A stretch of DNA of 64,000 nt from Sorangium cellulosum (GCF_004135735.1 NZ_CP012670.1:868001-932000), one strand, 5' to 3'. Numbered from the stretch's first letter, positions 17,953 through 27,138 are shown. Program-made: numbers and translations. The notes: a model not told the origin generated them from the sequence alone.

Positions 17953-18268
17953 GCGGCGCCCGGGCTCGAAAGCGCACGACGCGCCGCGCGGCGGCCGCCG
18001 CAGGCGTACCGGCCTGAGCTCCATGCAGCAGGGGAGTCGGTGACTCCCGAGGTCGTGATCCGCGCCGGCGCGGGACTTGCAGAACATGAGGCCATGGTGC
18101 CTGTCTGGAGGACGGGCTCCGATCTCATGAAACAGCGAGCCCAGCGGCGAGGCGGCGACCTTCGAGGCGGCGGCCTCTGTCGTGCGCCGGGGGCTCGGGG
18201 CAGGCGGGCTCGACGGGCCCGCCGGCCCTGGGGACGCCGGAGCTGCGATGAAGAGAGGGAGGGAAGCC
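17953..18268. other. Intergenic region without a gene
   Basis: 316 bp between the DUF378 gene and the esterase-family gene. A 7-bp perfect hairpin (GGGAGTC, loop GGT, GACTCCC) lies at 18032-18048 and could end the DUF378 transcript. Nothing else is supported. Confidence 0.5.
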
Positions 18269-19621
18269 ATGCCCAGCTCACGAGACGATACCGTCGCCCT
18301 CGTCCGCGACGCCGCCTGTCCGCTGCGGGGCGCCGCGCGCGAGCTCGATGCCCTGCTCGACATGATCGGCGGATGCCGGTTCGTGCTGCTGGGCGAGGCG
18401 ACGCACGGGACCCACGAGTTCTACCTGCTGCGCGCCCAGATCACGCGGCGGCTCGTCACCGAGAAGGGCTTCACCGCGGTGATCGTCGAGGCCGACTGGC
18501 CCGACGCCTACCGCGTGAACCGTCATGTCCGCGGGGCGGGCGACGATCCGAGCGCCGCGCAGGCGCTCGGCGGCTTCAGGCGGTTCCCGCAGTGGATGTG
18601 GCGCAACCAGGACGTCGTGGAGCTGGTCGAGTGGCTCCGCGAGCACAACGCCGGCCTCCCGCGCGGCCGGGCGAGAGCAGGGTTCTACGGCATGGACCTG
18701 TACAGCCTGTACGGCTCCATCGATGCGGTGCTGAGCTACCTCGATCGCATGGACCCCGATGCGGCCCGGCGGGCGCGACAGCGTTATGGGTGCTTCGAGC
18801 GGTTCGGCGAGGATCCGCAGGTCTACGGGGTCGCGACCCGCTTCGACCTGAGCGCCTCGTGCGAGCGCGAGGTCGTCGAGCAGCTGACCGAGCTGACGAA
18901 GGGGCAGGCCGAGTACACGAGGCTCGACGGGCGCGTGGCGGAGGACGAGTATTTCCAGATCGAGCAGAACGCGCGGCTCGTGCAGCGCGCCGAGGAGTAT
19001 TACCGCACCATGTTCCGTGGCGCGGTGTCGTCCTGGAACCTGCGCGACCAGTACATGGTCGAGACCGTCGAGGCGCTGGTCGCGCACCTCGACCGGTTCC
19101 ACGCGCCGACGAAGGCCGTCCTCTGGGCCCACAACTCGCACCTCGGCGACGCGCGCGCGACGCAGATGGGCGAGTTGGGCGAGTGGAACGTCGGCCAGCT
19201 CCTTCGCGAGCGCCACGGCAGCGAGGCGTTCCTCGTCGGCTTCACGACGCACGCCGGGACCGTGACGGCCGCGTCCGACTGGGGCGGCCCCGCCGAGATC
19301 AAGCGGGTCCGGCCGTCGCTGCCGGACAGCTACGAGCGGCTCCTGCACGACGCCGGACTCCCGCGCTCCTGGCTGAACCTGAGATCGGAGGCCGGCGCGC
19401 GCCGCGAGCTGGTGGAGGCGCTGCGCGAGGGCGGGCTCGAGCGCGCGATAGGGGTGCTGTATCTCCCGGAGACCGAGCGGATGAGCCATTATTTCCACGC
19501 GAGGCTGAGCGACCAGTTCGACGCGGTGATCCACGTCGACGAGACGAGCGCGGTGCAACCGCTGGAGTGGGTGGCCGATCGGCGCGAGCGGGAGGCGGAG
19601 GCGTATCCGACGGGGGTGTGA
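18269..19621 (+). CDS. Erythromycin-esterase family protein
   Basis: 450 aa from an ATG at 18269, preceded by GGGAGG; an ATG at 18248 has no ribosome site. RFVLLGEATHGTHEFYLLR carries the Gly-Glu-x-x-His-Gly motif, VIVEADWPDAYRVNRHV the following acidic motif and LWAHNSHLGDAR the second His, which together correspond to the catalytic His and Glu residues of the EreA/EreB fold. FYGMDLYSLYGSIDAVLSYL and ETVEALVAHLDRFH are also typical. In EreB the family opens macrolide lactones by hydrolysis; most chromosomal members have no proven substrate, so antibiotic resistance should not be assumed. Cytoplasmic, no signal peptide. Confidence 0.88.
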   Translation: MPSSRDDTVALVRDAACPLRGAARELDALLDMIGGCRFVLLGEATHGTHEFYLLRAQITRRLVTEKGFTAVIVEADWPDAYRVNRHVRGAGDDPSAAQALGGFRRFPQWMWRNQDVVELVEWLREHNAGLPRGRARAGFYGMDLYSLYGSIDAVLSYLDRMDPDAARRARQRYGCFERFGEDPQVYGVATRFDLSASCEREVVEQLTELTKGQAEYTRLDGRVAEDEYFQIEQNARLVQRAEEYYRTMFRGAVSSWNLRDQYMVETVEALVAHLDRFHAPTKAVLWAHNSHLGDARATQMGELGEWNVGQLLRERHGSEAFLVGFTTHAGTVTAASDWGGPAEIKRVRPSLPDSYERLLHDAGLPRSWLNLRSEAGARRELVEALREGGLERAIGVLYLPETERMSHYFHARLSDQFDAVIHVDETSAVQPLEWVADRREREAEAYPTGV

Positions 19622-19749
19622 GCGGCGGGACCGGTGAGCACCCGGCGTACCGCGCCACCGGCGCCCGGGCTCCTGCGCGAGGGAGGCGGCGCGCGTCCTG
19701 TGTCATCCCGCTTGCCAGGGGCACGGCCGGCCGAGGTATCGTCGCCGCC

Positions 19750-20643
19750 GTGTCTCCCGCTCAGAAGCTCCGTGGGCTCCTCGCGGCGCCCGGCCTGCTC
19801 GTCATGCCCTGCTGCTTCGACGCGCTGTCCGCGCGGCTGATCGAGCAGGCCGGCTTCCCGCTCACGTTCATGAGCGGCTTCGCCGTCTCGGCCGCGCGGC
19901 TCGGGGCCCCGGACACGGGGCTCATCTCCTACGGAGAGATGGTCGACCAGGCGCGGGCGATCTGCGCCGCGGTGTCGATCCCGGTGATCGGCGACGGCGA
20001 CACGGGGTACGGCAATGCGATGAACGTCAAGCGCACGGTGCGCGGCTACGCGCAGGCCGGCCTCGCGTGCGTCATGGTCGAGGACCAGGTCGCCCCGAAG
20101 CGCTGCGGCCACACGCGCGGCAAGCAGGTCGTCGGCCGCGACGAGGCGCTGACGCGGGTCCGGGCCGCGGTCGACGCGCGCGACGAGGGCGCCGACGTGC
20201 TCATCATGGCCCGCACCGACGCCCGGCAGACGCACGGCTTCGAGGAGGCCCTGCGCCGGGCCGCGGCGTTCGCCGACGTCGGGGCCGATATCGTCTTTCT
20301 CGAGGCGCCCGAGAGCGTCGAGGAGATGCGCGCGTTCTGCCGGGGAGTGCGCGCGCCGGCCATGGCGAACATGCTGGATCACGGCAGGACGCCGGTGCTG
20401 CCGCCGGCGGAGCTCGAGGCGATCGGTTACAAGATCGCGGCCTATCCGCTCACCCTGCTCTCGGTGGCGGCCGCCGCGATGCGCGACGCGCTCGCGGCCC
20501 TGCGCGCCGGCGAGCACCCGGACCCGCGGATGCGCTTCGAGGCGCTCCAGGCGGTCGTCGGCTTCCCCGAGTATTACGCCGAGGAGGCGCGGTATGCGCA
20601 GCCGCCGCCGGGCCGGGGGAGGGCGGGGGGCGATGGCGGGTGA
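19750..20643 (+). CDS. Isocitrate lyase / PEP mutase family enzyme (2-methylisocitrate-lyase-like or oxaloacetate decarboxylase)
   Basis: 297 aa from a GTG at 19750, where family similarity begins (SPAQKLRGLL). GFPLTFMSGFAVSAARLG, VIGDGDTGYGNAMNVKRTV (Mg-binding Asp), VEDQVAPKRCGHTRGKQVV with the mobile-loop catalytic Cys (KRCGH matches the KKCGH of the superfamily), IMARTDARQTHGFEEAL and IVFLEAPESVEEM are all present. Members cleave or form C-C or C-P bonds of oxyacids; the sequence fits the oxaloacetate decarboxylase/carboxyphosphonoenolpyruvate phosphonomutase-like branch. No other propionate or phosphonate genes are nearby, so the substrate is open. The stop overlaps the next gene start by 11 bases. 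Confidence 0.87.
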   Translation: MSPAQKLRGLLAAPGLLVMPCCFDALSARLIEQAGFPLTFMSGFAVSAARLGAPDTGLISYGEMVDQARAICAAVSIPVIGDGDTGYGNAMNVKRTVRGYAQAGLACVMVEDQVAPKRCGHTRGKQVVGRDEALTRVRAAVDARDEGADVLIMARTDARQTHGFEEALRRAAAFADVGADIVFLEAPESVEEMRAFCRGVRAPAMANMLDHGRTPVLPPAELEAIGYKIAAYPLTLLSVAAAAMRDALAALRAGEHPDPRMRFEALQAVVGFPEYYAEEARYAQPPPGRGRAGGDGG

Positions 20644-21223
20644 GCTCGCGCCGGTCCGCATCGTGACCGCCCGGCTGGTCCTGCGCGCGTGGCGGCCGGA
20701 GGACGCTCCGGCGCTCAAGGAGGCGATCGACGCCAGCATCGAGCACCTGCGCCCCTGGATGCCCTGGGCCATGCGCGAGCCGTCTCCGGTGGAGAGCACG
20801 GCGGAGCTCCTCTCGCAGTTCGCGGACGACTTCGCGGCAGGGCGCGACTTTCCTTACGGCATCTTCTCGGGCGACGAGCGCGAGGTGCTCGGCGGTACAG
20901 GGCTGCACCCGCGGATCGGCCCCGGCGCGCTCGAGATCGGCTACTGGCTCCGCGTGACGGCGACGCGCCGGGGCCATGCGACCGAGGCCGTGGCGGCCCT
21001 GACCCGGGTGGCGCTCGAGGAGCTCGGGATGAGCCGGGTCGAGATCCGCTGCGACCCGCGGAACGGCGCGAGCGCGGCGGTGGCCCGGCGGCTCGGGTAT
21101 CGCCACGTGACGACGCTCAAGGCCAACACGCTGACGCCCACGGGCGAGCCGCGCGACACGATGGTGTGGGAGCAGACGGCCCCTGGGCTCGCGGCGTGGC
21201 TCCGGCGAGGCGGAGCTCCGTGA
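20633..21223 (+). CDS. RimJ/RimL-type GNAT acetyltransferase
   Basis: 196 aa from the ATG at 20633, which lies inside the end of the preceding gene, so the two are coupled. RIVTARLVLRAWRPEDAPAL and IEHLRPWMPWA are the usual N-terminal signature of RimJ/RimL/SpeG-like transferases, followed by EIGYWLRVTATRRGHATEAVAALTRVALEELG (acetyl-CoA motif A, RRGHAT) and NGASAAVARRLGYRHV. It probably acetylates a protein N-terminus or a small amine; substrate unknown. Transcription converges on the PAS-STAS gene, with a palindromic element between. Confidence 0.88.
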   Translation: MAGELAPVRIVTARLVLRAWRPEDAPALKEAIDASIEHLRPWMPWAMREPSPVESTAELLSQFADDFAAGRDFPYGIFSGDEREVLGGTGLHPRIGPGALEIGYWLRVTATRRGHATEAVAALTRVALEELGMSRVEIRCDPRNGASAAVARRLGYRHVTTLKANTLTPTGEPRDTMVWEQTAPGLAAWLRRGGAP

Positions 21224-21253
21224 GCGCCGGGGTGCGGTCGCGACCGGGGCTCC

Positions 21254-21381
21254 GGCGGCGGGAGGGGGTCGCGTTTGGGGTGCTCACCAGAGGGGCTGGA
21301 GTGCAGGCGGGCCACAAAAGGGGCCCGCCGGAGCGCAAGCCCCGGAGGTGAGCACCCCAAACGCGACCCCCTCCCGCCGCC
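21254..21381. repeat. Palindromic intergenic element, copy 2 (perfect 35-bp arms)
   Basis: Arms 21254-21288 and 21347-21381 are perfect inverted complements over 35 bp. Inside them is the shared core in the opposite orientation to copies 1 and 3 (GGGGCTGGAGTGCAGGCGGG, loop CACAAAAGG, then GCGCAAGCCCCGGAGGTGAG). It fills the 164-bp gap between two converging genes and would act as a strong two-way terminator if transcribed. Confidence 0.9.
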
Positions 21382-21387
21382 GCGCCG

Positions 21388-22638
21388 TCAGGAGGGCGTG
21401 CGGCACCGGGCGCGTGCGGCGGGCGCCGCGCGCCGGGCCGCGCCCTGGGCGAGGGCGTTGGCGATCCCGCTCTGCAGGGTGCCGCGGGCGGTGATGCCCG
21501 CGAGGTCGACGCCGAGGTCCACCAGGGTCTGTGCCGTACCAGGGCTGATGCCGGTGAGCACGAGCTTGGCGCCGAGCAGGCGCGCGGCGCGCGCGATGCG
21601 CAGCAGGGCGTCGGCGGACTCGGCGTCGACGTCCCTGACGCCGGTGACGTCGAGGATGGCCGTGTGAAACTGGTGCTGGACGATGCCGTCCAGGAGCTTC
21701 TCCATGGCCTGCTGGGCGCGGGCCCTGTCGAGGGCGCCGATGAGGGGCATGGCGACGACGCCCTCGGCCAGCGGGACGAGGGGCGTGGACAGCTCGCGCA
21801 GCGTGGCCTGCTGGGCCTGGATGACCTGCTCCTGGAGCGCCAGCCGCTCGCGCTCGGCCTCGTGGAGGGGGGTCAGGTCGCGCGCGATGGTGGCGACCGC
21901 CGAGGGCCGCCCGGCCTGGCCGGCGAGCGCGACCATGGAGACCTGGCAGGCGGTGGCGCGGCCGTCGTGCCGGGTGAGGCTGAGGGCGCCTTGCCACGAC
22001 CCGCGCTCGAAGCACTGCTGCACGATCCCGGGGAGCTGGTCCTGCTCCTCGACGTACAGGTCGCACAGGCGCTTTCCGAGCGTGCCGTCGCCGTGGCCTG
22101 TCATGGCGCGGAAGGCCTGGTTGGCGTAGAAGATCGCGCCGTCCTGCGAGGCGATGCTCACGCCGTCCGGCGCGCTGTCCACGAGCGCCTGGAAGTCGCG
22201 CAGCTCCGCCTGGGCGAGCGCCAGGTGCTGCTGCGCCGTGACGTCGCGCCCGACCCAGAGGACGGTGTCGTCCCCGAACGGCTTGCAGGCCGCCTGGATC
22301 CACAGATGGCGATTGCCAAACGTGACAGGATACTCGATGTGCAGGACCGTTTGCCTGGCGAGCGACTCCCGGATGACCGCGGCGCAGCGCTCGATGTAGT
22401 CCTCCCGGACCACGTTGGTCAGGTGTCTGCCACGCGCGTTCCTGGCCAGCTCGGCAGGGATGACGAGCGTCGGGAACATCTCCAGGACCACCCCATTCCG
22501 ATCGAAGAAGGCGATGAACGCCGTGCTCACCGAGCAGAGCGCTTCCAGCTTCGCCTGAGCTTTCTCCAGCTCGGCCACGCGCAGCCGCAGCATCGCGTTC
22601 TCGCGTTCGATTTCAGTCAAGCTAGATTGGCCATCCAT
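21388..22638 (-). CDS. RsbR-like PAS-PAS-STAS stress-signalling protein
   Basis: 416 aa from an ATG at 22638 with a good GGGAGGGG site. An N-terminal coiled coil (EIERENAMLRLRVAELEKAQAKLEAL) leads to a first PAS (VSTAFIAFFDRNGVVLEMF) and a second PAS (LVDSAPDGVSIASQDGAIFYANQAF), a linker helix (ERLALQEQVIQAQQATLRELSTPLVPL) and a C-terminal STAS domain (TAILDVTGVRDVDAESADALLR, LTGISPGTAQTLVDLGVDL). This is the RsbR/stressosome sensor layout. In B. subtilis RsbR two STAS Thr residues are phosphorylated by RsbT; here the first site (DT in DTxVA) appears as Asp-Ala, while the second (AQT) is kept. No rsbS or rsbT homologue is adjacent. Confidence 0.88.
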   Translation of the reverse strand: MDGQSSLTEIERENAMLRLRVAELEKAQAKLEALCSVSTAFIAFFDRNGVVLEMFPTLVIPAELARNARGRHLTNVVREDYIERCAAVIRESLARQTVLHIEYPVTFGNRHLWIQAACKPFGDDTVLWVGRDVTAQQHLALAQAELRDFQALVDSAPDGVSIASQDGAIFYANQAFRAMTGHGDGTLGKRLCDLYVEEQDQLPGIVQQCFERGSWQGALSLTRHDGRATACQVSMVALAGQAGRPSAVATIARDLTPLHEAERERLALQEQVIQAQQATLRELSTPLVPLAEGVVAMPLIGALDRARAQQAMEKLLDGIVQHQFHTAILDVTGVRDVDAESADALLRIARAARLLGAKLVLTGISPGTAQTLVDLGVDLAGITARGTLQSGIANALAQGAARRAAPAARARCRTPS

Positions 22639-22723
22639 ATAAGTATCCCCTCCCTATCCTAAGCGTGCGGCTCGGGTCGAGCGAGCGAAATCCAGCAAAG
22701 GATCGTGCTCATCGACTCGCGCG

Positions 22724-22754
22724 CTGGAAATGATTCGCACGCTGGAAATGATCG
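22724..22754. promoter_or_regulatory. Paired direct repeat CGCTGGAAATGAT upstream of the PAS-STAS gene
   Basis: CGCTGGAAATGAT occurs twice, at 22724 and 22742, 18 bp apart, about 85 bp upstream of the PAS-STAS start and after the stop of the TPR gene. Its AT content is high for this genome. An operator or activator site is possible; function is inferred. Confidence 0.35.
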
Positions 22755-22884
22755 AGCAAGGCAGCCCGACGGCCAGCGGCGGCCATTCACATCGTCAAAG
22801 GCTTTTTCGAGGACGGCTGTGCGTGCAGGCTCGCCTGCGGGCAGGGGGCTGCTTCCTGGCGGCCCGCACCGCCCGGTACGCGCC

Positions 22885-25800
22885 TCAGCGCGGCTTGCCG
22901 GCTCCCAGGCTCGAGAGCGCCTGCTCCGCGTCGCGCCGGTAGGCGTTGTCGGTCGGCGCCGTCGAGAGGAAGCGCTCGTAATGATGGATCGCCCTCTCGC
23001 GCTGGTTCGTCGCGCGCAGCGCCTCGGCCAGCAGGAAGTGCGCGTCGAACAGCCACGGCGGCGCCGAGCGATCCGGCGCCTCGCCCAGGGCGACCGCCTG
23101 CTCCATCTCGCTCACGGTGCCGACCCGGTTGCCGCGCGACGCGTAGATCTTGCCGAGCCGGTAGTGCCACTCGGGGATCTTGTCGTTCCCCGCGATCGCC
23201 TTGCGCCACGCCTCCTCCGCGGCCGCCCAGCTCCCCTGGTCCTGGTAGCAGAGCGCCATCGTGGCGTAGGCCTCGTGGCGGGACGGCCGCTTCTCGAGCG
23301 CGATCCGCAGATCCTCCAGCGCGTCGCGGCTCGCGCCCTGCTTCTGCAGGAGGACGCCGCGCTGCCAGTACGCGTCGCCGAGCTCGGCGTCGAGCTCCAG
23401 CGCCCGCTTGAGCGCGATCTCCGCGCGCGCGGGCTGGCCCGTCTCGTTGGCCCCCCAGCCGACGTAGAGGTGGTACTCGGCGCGGTTCGGGTCGATCTCC
23501 GCTGCGCGCTCCAGGAAGCGCAGCGCCTCGGCCGTGTGGGTGCCGCGCACCAGGAGCGCCCGGCCGAGGAAATGGTTCGCCTCGGCGGAGTTCGGGCGAT
23601 CCTTGAGCACCTCGCGCAGCATCGGCTCGGCCTGGCTCGCGTGGCCCGCCATCACCTGGGTCGACCCGACGCGCAGCTTCAGATCGATGTCGTTCGGCGC
23701 CTTGCGGAGCGCGTCGGCGTACATCTCGAGCGCGCGCTCGCTCTGGCCCGTCTCCTCGAACAGGAGCCCCCGCTCCAGCGCGAGGCCGGGGTAGTCCTTG
23801 TCGGCCGCCGTGACCTTGTCGAAGATCGCCGCCGCCTCCTCGAACCGGCGCAGGCGGCGGTAAGCCACCCCCAGCTTGAACTGGCTGCCGAGGTCGTCCT
23901 CCTTGGCGAGCGCCAGCTCGAGCTCCTGCCGCGCGTCCTCGTACCTCCCGGTCTGCAGCGCGACCTCGGCCTTGGCCTTGTGCAGGGCGGGCAGGTCCGG
24001 GAACTTCGCGGTCGCCTCGGACAGCTTCTCGGCCGCCGCCTCGTTGCGGCCCAGGCTGGACAGGAGCGACGACAGCGCCACGTAGGCGTCGATGACCTCC
24101 GGGCGGTTCTCGCTCGACTTCACGGCGTCGAGGTACGCCGCCTCCGCCTCCTTCTTGTTGCCCAGCGCGAGCTCGGTGCGCCCGAGCCAGTAGGCGACCT
24201 GCGGATCGGCCGGGTGGGCCTTCTGCAGCCGCTTCAGGAGGTCCTTCGCCTCCTTCATGCGCTCCTGCGCGAGCCACGTCTTCGCCGCGCCGATCTGCGC
24301 CGACAGGTTCTCGGCGTCGGCGCGGACCGCGGCCTCGAAGCGCGCCAGCGCCTCGGAGTAGCGCCCCGACCGGTAGAGGACCTCGCCGTTGCCGATGAGC
24401 GCGCGCACCGCCTGCGGGTCGAGCTTGACCGCGGCGGCGAACGCCTGCTCGGCCGCGCTCATGCGCGACTTCGCGAGGTGCATGGTGCCGAGCAGCGTGT
24501 ACGCCTCGACGATCTCGGGGTCGCTCGCGGCGGCCCGGACCGGGCCCTGGCCCGTGACCTCGCCGAGCCGGTCGAGCGCCTCCTGCTCGCGGGCCGGCGC
24601 TTGCCAGAGGAGCGACGCGAGCAGGAGGCGGGCCCCGACATGGTCGCGCGAGGCCGCCAGCGCGGCCCTGGCGCTCGCCTCGGCGCCGGCCGTGTCGCCG
24701 GCGAGGTGCTGCGCCCGGGCCAGGCCGAAGAGCGTGCGCGCGCTCTTCTGGAGCGCGCCCGCGCGCTGCCACGCCGCGACCGCCCCGGCGGCGTCCCGCT
24801 CGCGGAGCGCGATCTCGGCGGCGAGGACGGCGACGTCGATGTCGTCCTTGCGCTGCGCGGAGAGCGCCTGCGCGGCCTGCCGCGCGCGCGGGAGCTCGCC
24901 CGACGCCGCGTCCTGGGTCGCGACGGCCAGGGTGAGCAGGTCGCCCGGGTGGGAGCTCGCGAGCGAGACCATCTCCTTGCCGAAGGCGTCGTCGACGGTC
25001 CGGTGCCCGAAGCGCAGGATGCGCGCAAACGCGGCGTAGCCGGCGTAGGCCATGGTCGGCCGGTGGCGCGGCGCATTGTCGCGCGTGGCCCTGGCGTCGT
25101 TCAGCGCGTTGCCCGCGGCCAGCGCGGTGTCCTCGGCGAGCGCGGCCTGGACCCGCATGCGGAGCTCGGCGAGCGCCTCGTCGTGCGCGGAGGCGTTGAG
25201 CCGGTCGCTGACGAGGTTCACGCCGAACGCGCCGATGTCCGGGACGAGCGCGAGCGCGCCGCCGCCCACGGCGGCGACGGCGAGCGCCGCCACGACGTAC
25301 CGCTTGACCTTCGACCTCGGCTGCGGGGCCTCCTGCGCGGGCGAGGGCTTCTCGACCTGCGCCTCTGCGCCGGCGCTCAGGTCGCCGATCTCGGTGCCGG
25401 CGCCGGTCAGGTCGACCTCGTCCCCGACGCTGGGGGGCGCCTCGCCGAGCTCGATGGACCGATCCTCGAGGTCCGTGGGCGCCTGCGTGAAGTTCGCGGA
25501 GCGGTCCGACGGATCGTAGGCGGTGGGCGCGGCGCCGGGAGGGAGCTGCGTCACGGCCTCGCCGAGCGCGATCTCGTCGCCGAAATCGTCGCCGAAGCTC
25601 TCCGCGGGCGCCGCGCCGAGCGCCGCGCCGCTGCTGGGGGGCGGCTCGGGCGCCGCCTGGGGGATCGGGCGCGGTCCGGGCGCCTGGAACGCGGCGCCGA
25701 TGCGCGAGTCGTCGTACGCCGGCGGGGCCTCGTCGAAGAGCTCGGCGCCGACGATGCTGCCTGGACCCGCAGGCGTGGGCGCCGACGGCGGCGCGGGCGC

Positions 25801-27138
25801 GCCAGGGCCCGCGGCCTTCGTGGGGAGGCCGGGGCCCGTGGCCCTCGTGGGAAAGCCCCCGGACGCGGGGGAAGGGAAGCCCGCGGACGCCGGCGCAGGC
25901 AGGCCCGAGGACGCGGGGGAAGGGAAGCCCGCGGACGCCGGCGCAGGCAGGCCCGAGGACGCCGGCGCAGGGTAGCCCGGCATGGTCTTCGCGGGGAGCC
26001 CGGCGCGCGCGGGCGAGGGGAGCGGCGCCGAGGCCGGCACGGGCAGCCCCGCGCCGGACAGCGGGGCCGGCATGCCGACGCCACCCGGGACCGAGGCCGG
26101 CAGATCGCCGGCGATGACGGGCAGGTCGTTCGAGGACGGCGAGGGCAGCTCGGCCTCGACGTCGCCGTCCCCCTCGAGCGGCAGCTCGAGCTCGCCGAAG
26201 CCGAACGCCATGGAGCTGCCGCTGCGCCCGCTCGGGCGCGGCGGAGGCGCCGGCGGCATGTCGTCGTCCAGGTCCCCGAAGTCGTGCTCCGGGGCGACGC
26301 GCGGGGCCGCCATGTCCCCCATCCCGAGCGTCCGACCGCGGCCGAGCGGCCGCGTGACGGCCCCGGAGCGCCCGCCGGGCCCGGCGTCGTTCCCGCCGAA
26401 CGCGAGCCCGGCGTCGTTCTCGCCGAACCCGAGCCCGGCATCGTCCTCGCCGAACGCGAGCCCGGCGTCGTTCCCGCCGAACTCCAGGGTGCTGCGCCCG
26501 CGGCTGCTGGGAGGAAGCCGCTCGGCCCGGGCTGGCAGATCGGCCCCGGCGAACGCGGCCGGCGTCGCCGGGGCGGTGCGGGACTCGGCGCGCGACCGCG
26601 CGGGCAGCGGCGCCGGCGCGGCGGGCGCGTCGCCGTACACGACCGGCAGATCGTCGGCGTCGAGCCCGTGCACCTCCGCGTCCGTGGGGCTCGGGAGCTC
26701 GACCATCAGATCGATCTCGCCGAAGCCGCGCCGCTGCGGCGCGGTCTTGGCGTTGCGCCGGTCGGCCAGGCTCGGGCGATCGGGCACATCGGGCAGGCCG
26801 ATCTCGCCGAAGACCTCGGGACCCGGCGGCTCGGGCGCCTCGCGCCGGAGCGGCGCCGCTGCCGCGCGCCGCGGCGGCGCGACCGCGGGGAGCGGGACGT
26901 CCATGGCCGCCACGGGCAGATCCGCGTCCTCGGGCATCGTCGGCGCGCTCCGCTCCACGAGCTGCAAGCCCTCTGCCCGGGCCCCCGGCGCGGGCGGGGG
27001 CGCAGCGCCCGCGCCCTCCTTCGTCACCAGGAGGCTCGTGCCGCACTTCGGACAGCGCATCCTGAGCCCCGCAGGGGGAACGCGCTTCTCGTCGACCTGG
27101 TACGGCGATCTACATCCGTCGCACTCGACCTTGATCAT
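22885..27138 (-). CDS. MJ0042 zinc-ribbon, single-TM, TPR-repeat envelope protein
   Basis: 1417 aa from the ATG at 27138, where MIKVECDGCRSPYQVDEKRV begins; the following PPAGLRMRCPKCGTSLLV completes an MJ0042-type zinc ribbon (two CxxC pairs). About 560 residues of low-complexity Ala/Pro/Gly sequence follow, including repeated FGxNDAGLAFG and GLPAPASAGFPSPAS units. A transmembrane helix (VKRYVVAALAVAAVGGGALAL, about residue 605) precedes some 790 residues of TPRs (NRAEYHLYVGWGANETGQ, AYATMALCYQDQGSWAAAEEAW). The zinc ribbon would be cytoplasmic and the TPRs periplasmic. Zinc-ribbon/TPR proteins of this shape are found among myxobacterial gliding and envelope complexes; an exact counterpart cannot be named. 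Divergent from the isomerase gene. Confidence 0.75.
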   Translation of the reverse strand: MIKVECDGCRSPYQVDEKRVPPAGLRMRCPKCGTSLLVTKEGAGAAPPPAPGARAEGLQLVERSAPTMPEDADLPVAAMDVPLPAVAPPRRAAAAPLRREAPEPPGPEVFGEIGLPDVPDRPSLADRRNAKTAPQRRGFGEIDLMVELPSPTDAEVHGLDADDLPVVYGDAPAAPAPLPARSRAESRTAPATPAAFAGADLPARAERLPPSSRGRSTLEFGGNDAGLAFGEDDAGLGFGENDAGLAFGGNDAGPGGRSGAVTRPLGRGRTLGMGDMAAPRVAPEHDFGDLDDDMPPAPPPRPSGRSGSSMAFGFGELELPLEGDGDVEAELPSPSSNDLPVIAGDLPASVPGGVGMPAPLSGAGLPVPASAPLPSPARAGLPAKTMPGYPAPASSGLPAPASAGFPSPASSGLPAPASAGFPSPASGGFPTRATGPGLPTKAAGPGAPAPPSAPTPAGPGSIVGAELFDEAPPAYDDSRIGAAFQAPGPRPIPQAAPEPPPSSGAALGAAPAESFGDDFGDEIALGEAVTQLPPGAAPTAYDPSDRSANFTQAPTDLEDRSIELGEAPPSVGDEVDLTGAGTEIGDLSAGAEAQVEKPSPAQEAPQPRSKVKRYVVAALAVAAVGGGALALVPDIGAFGVNLVSDRLNASAHDEALAELRMRVQAALAEDTALAAGNALNDARATRDNAPRHRPTMAYAGYAAFARILRFGHRTVDDAFGKEMVSLASSHPGDLLTLAVATQDAASGELPRARQAAQALSAQRKDDIDVAVLAAEIALRERDAAGAVAAWQRAGALQKSARTLFGLARAQHLAGDTAGAEASARAALAASRDHVGARLLLASLLWQAPAREQEALDRLGEVTGQGPVRAAASDPEIVEAYTLLGTMHLAKSRMSAAEQAFAAAVKLDPQAVRALIGNGEVLYRSGRYSEALARFEAAVRADAENLSAQIGAAKTWLAQERMKEAKDLLKRLQKAHPADPQVAYWLGRTELALGNKKEAEAAYLDAVKSSENRPEVIDAYVALSSLLSSLGRNEAAAEKLSEATAKFPDLPALHKAKAEVALQTGRYEDARQELELALAKEDDLGSQFKLGVAYRRLRRFEEAAAIFDKVTAADKDYPGLALERGLLFEETGQSERALEMYADALRKAPNDIDLKLRVGSTQVMAGHASQAEPMLREVLKDRPNSAEANHFLGRALLVRGTHTAEALRFLERAAEIDPNRAEYHLYVGWGANETGQPARAEIALKRALELDAELGDAYWQRGVLLQKQGASRDALEDLRIALEKRPSRHEAYATMALCYQDQGSWAAAEEAWRKAIAGNDKIPEWHYRLGKIYASRGNRVGTVSEMEQAVALGEAPDRSAPPWLFDAHFLLAEALRATNQRERAIHHYERFLSTAPTDNAYRRDAEQALSSLGAGKPR

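Noticed and set aside
18269..19621. Calling the esterase-family gene a macrolide resistance gene
   Set aside because: The family is broad and mostly uncharacterised; no resistance context is seen.
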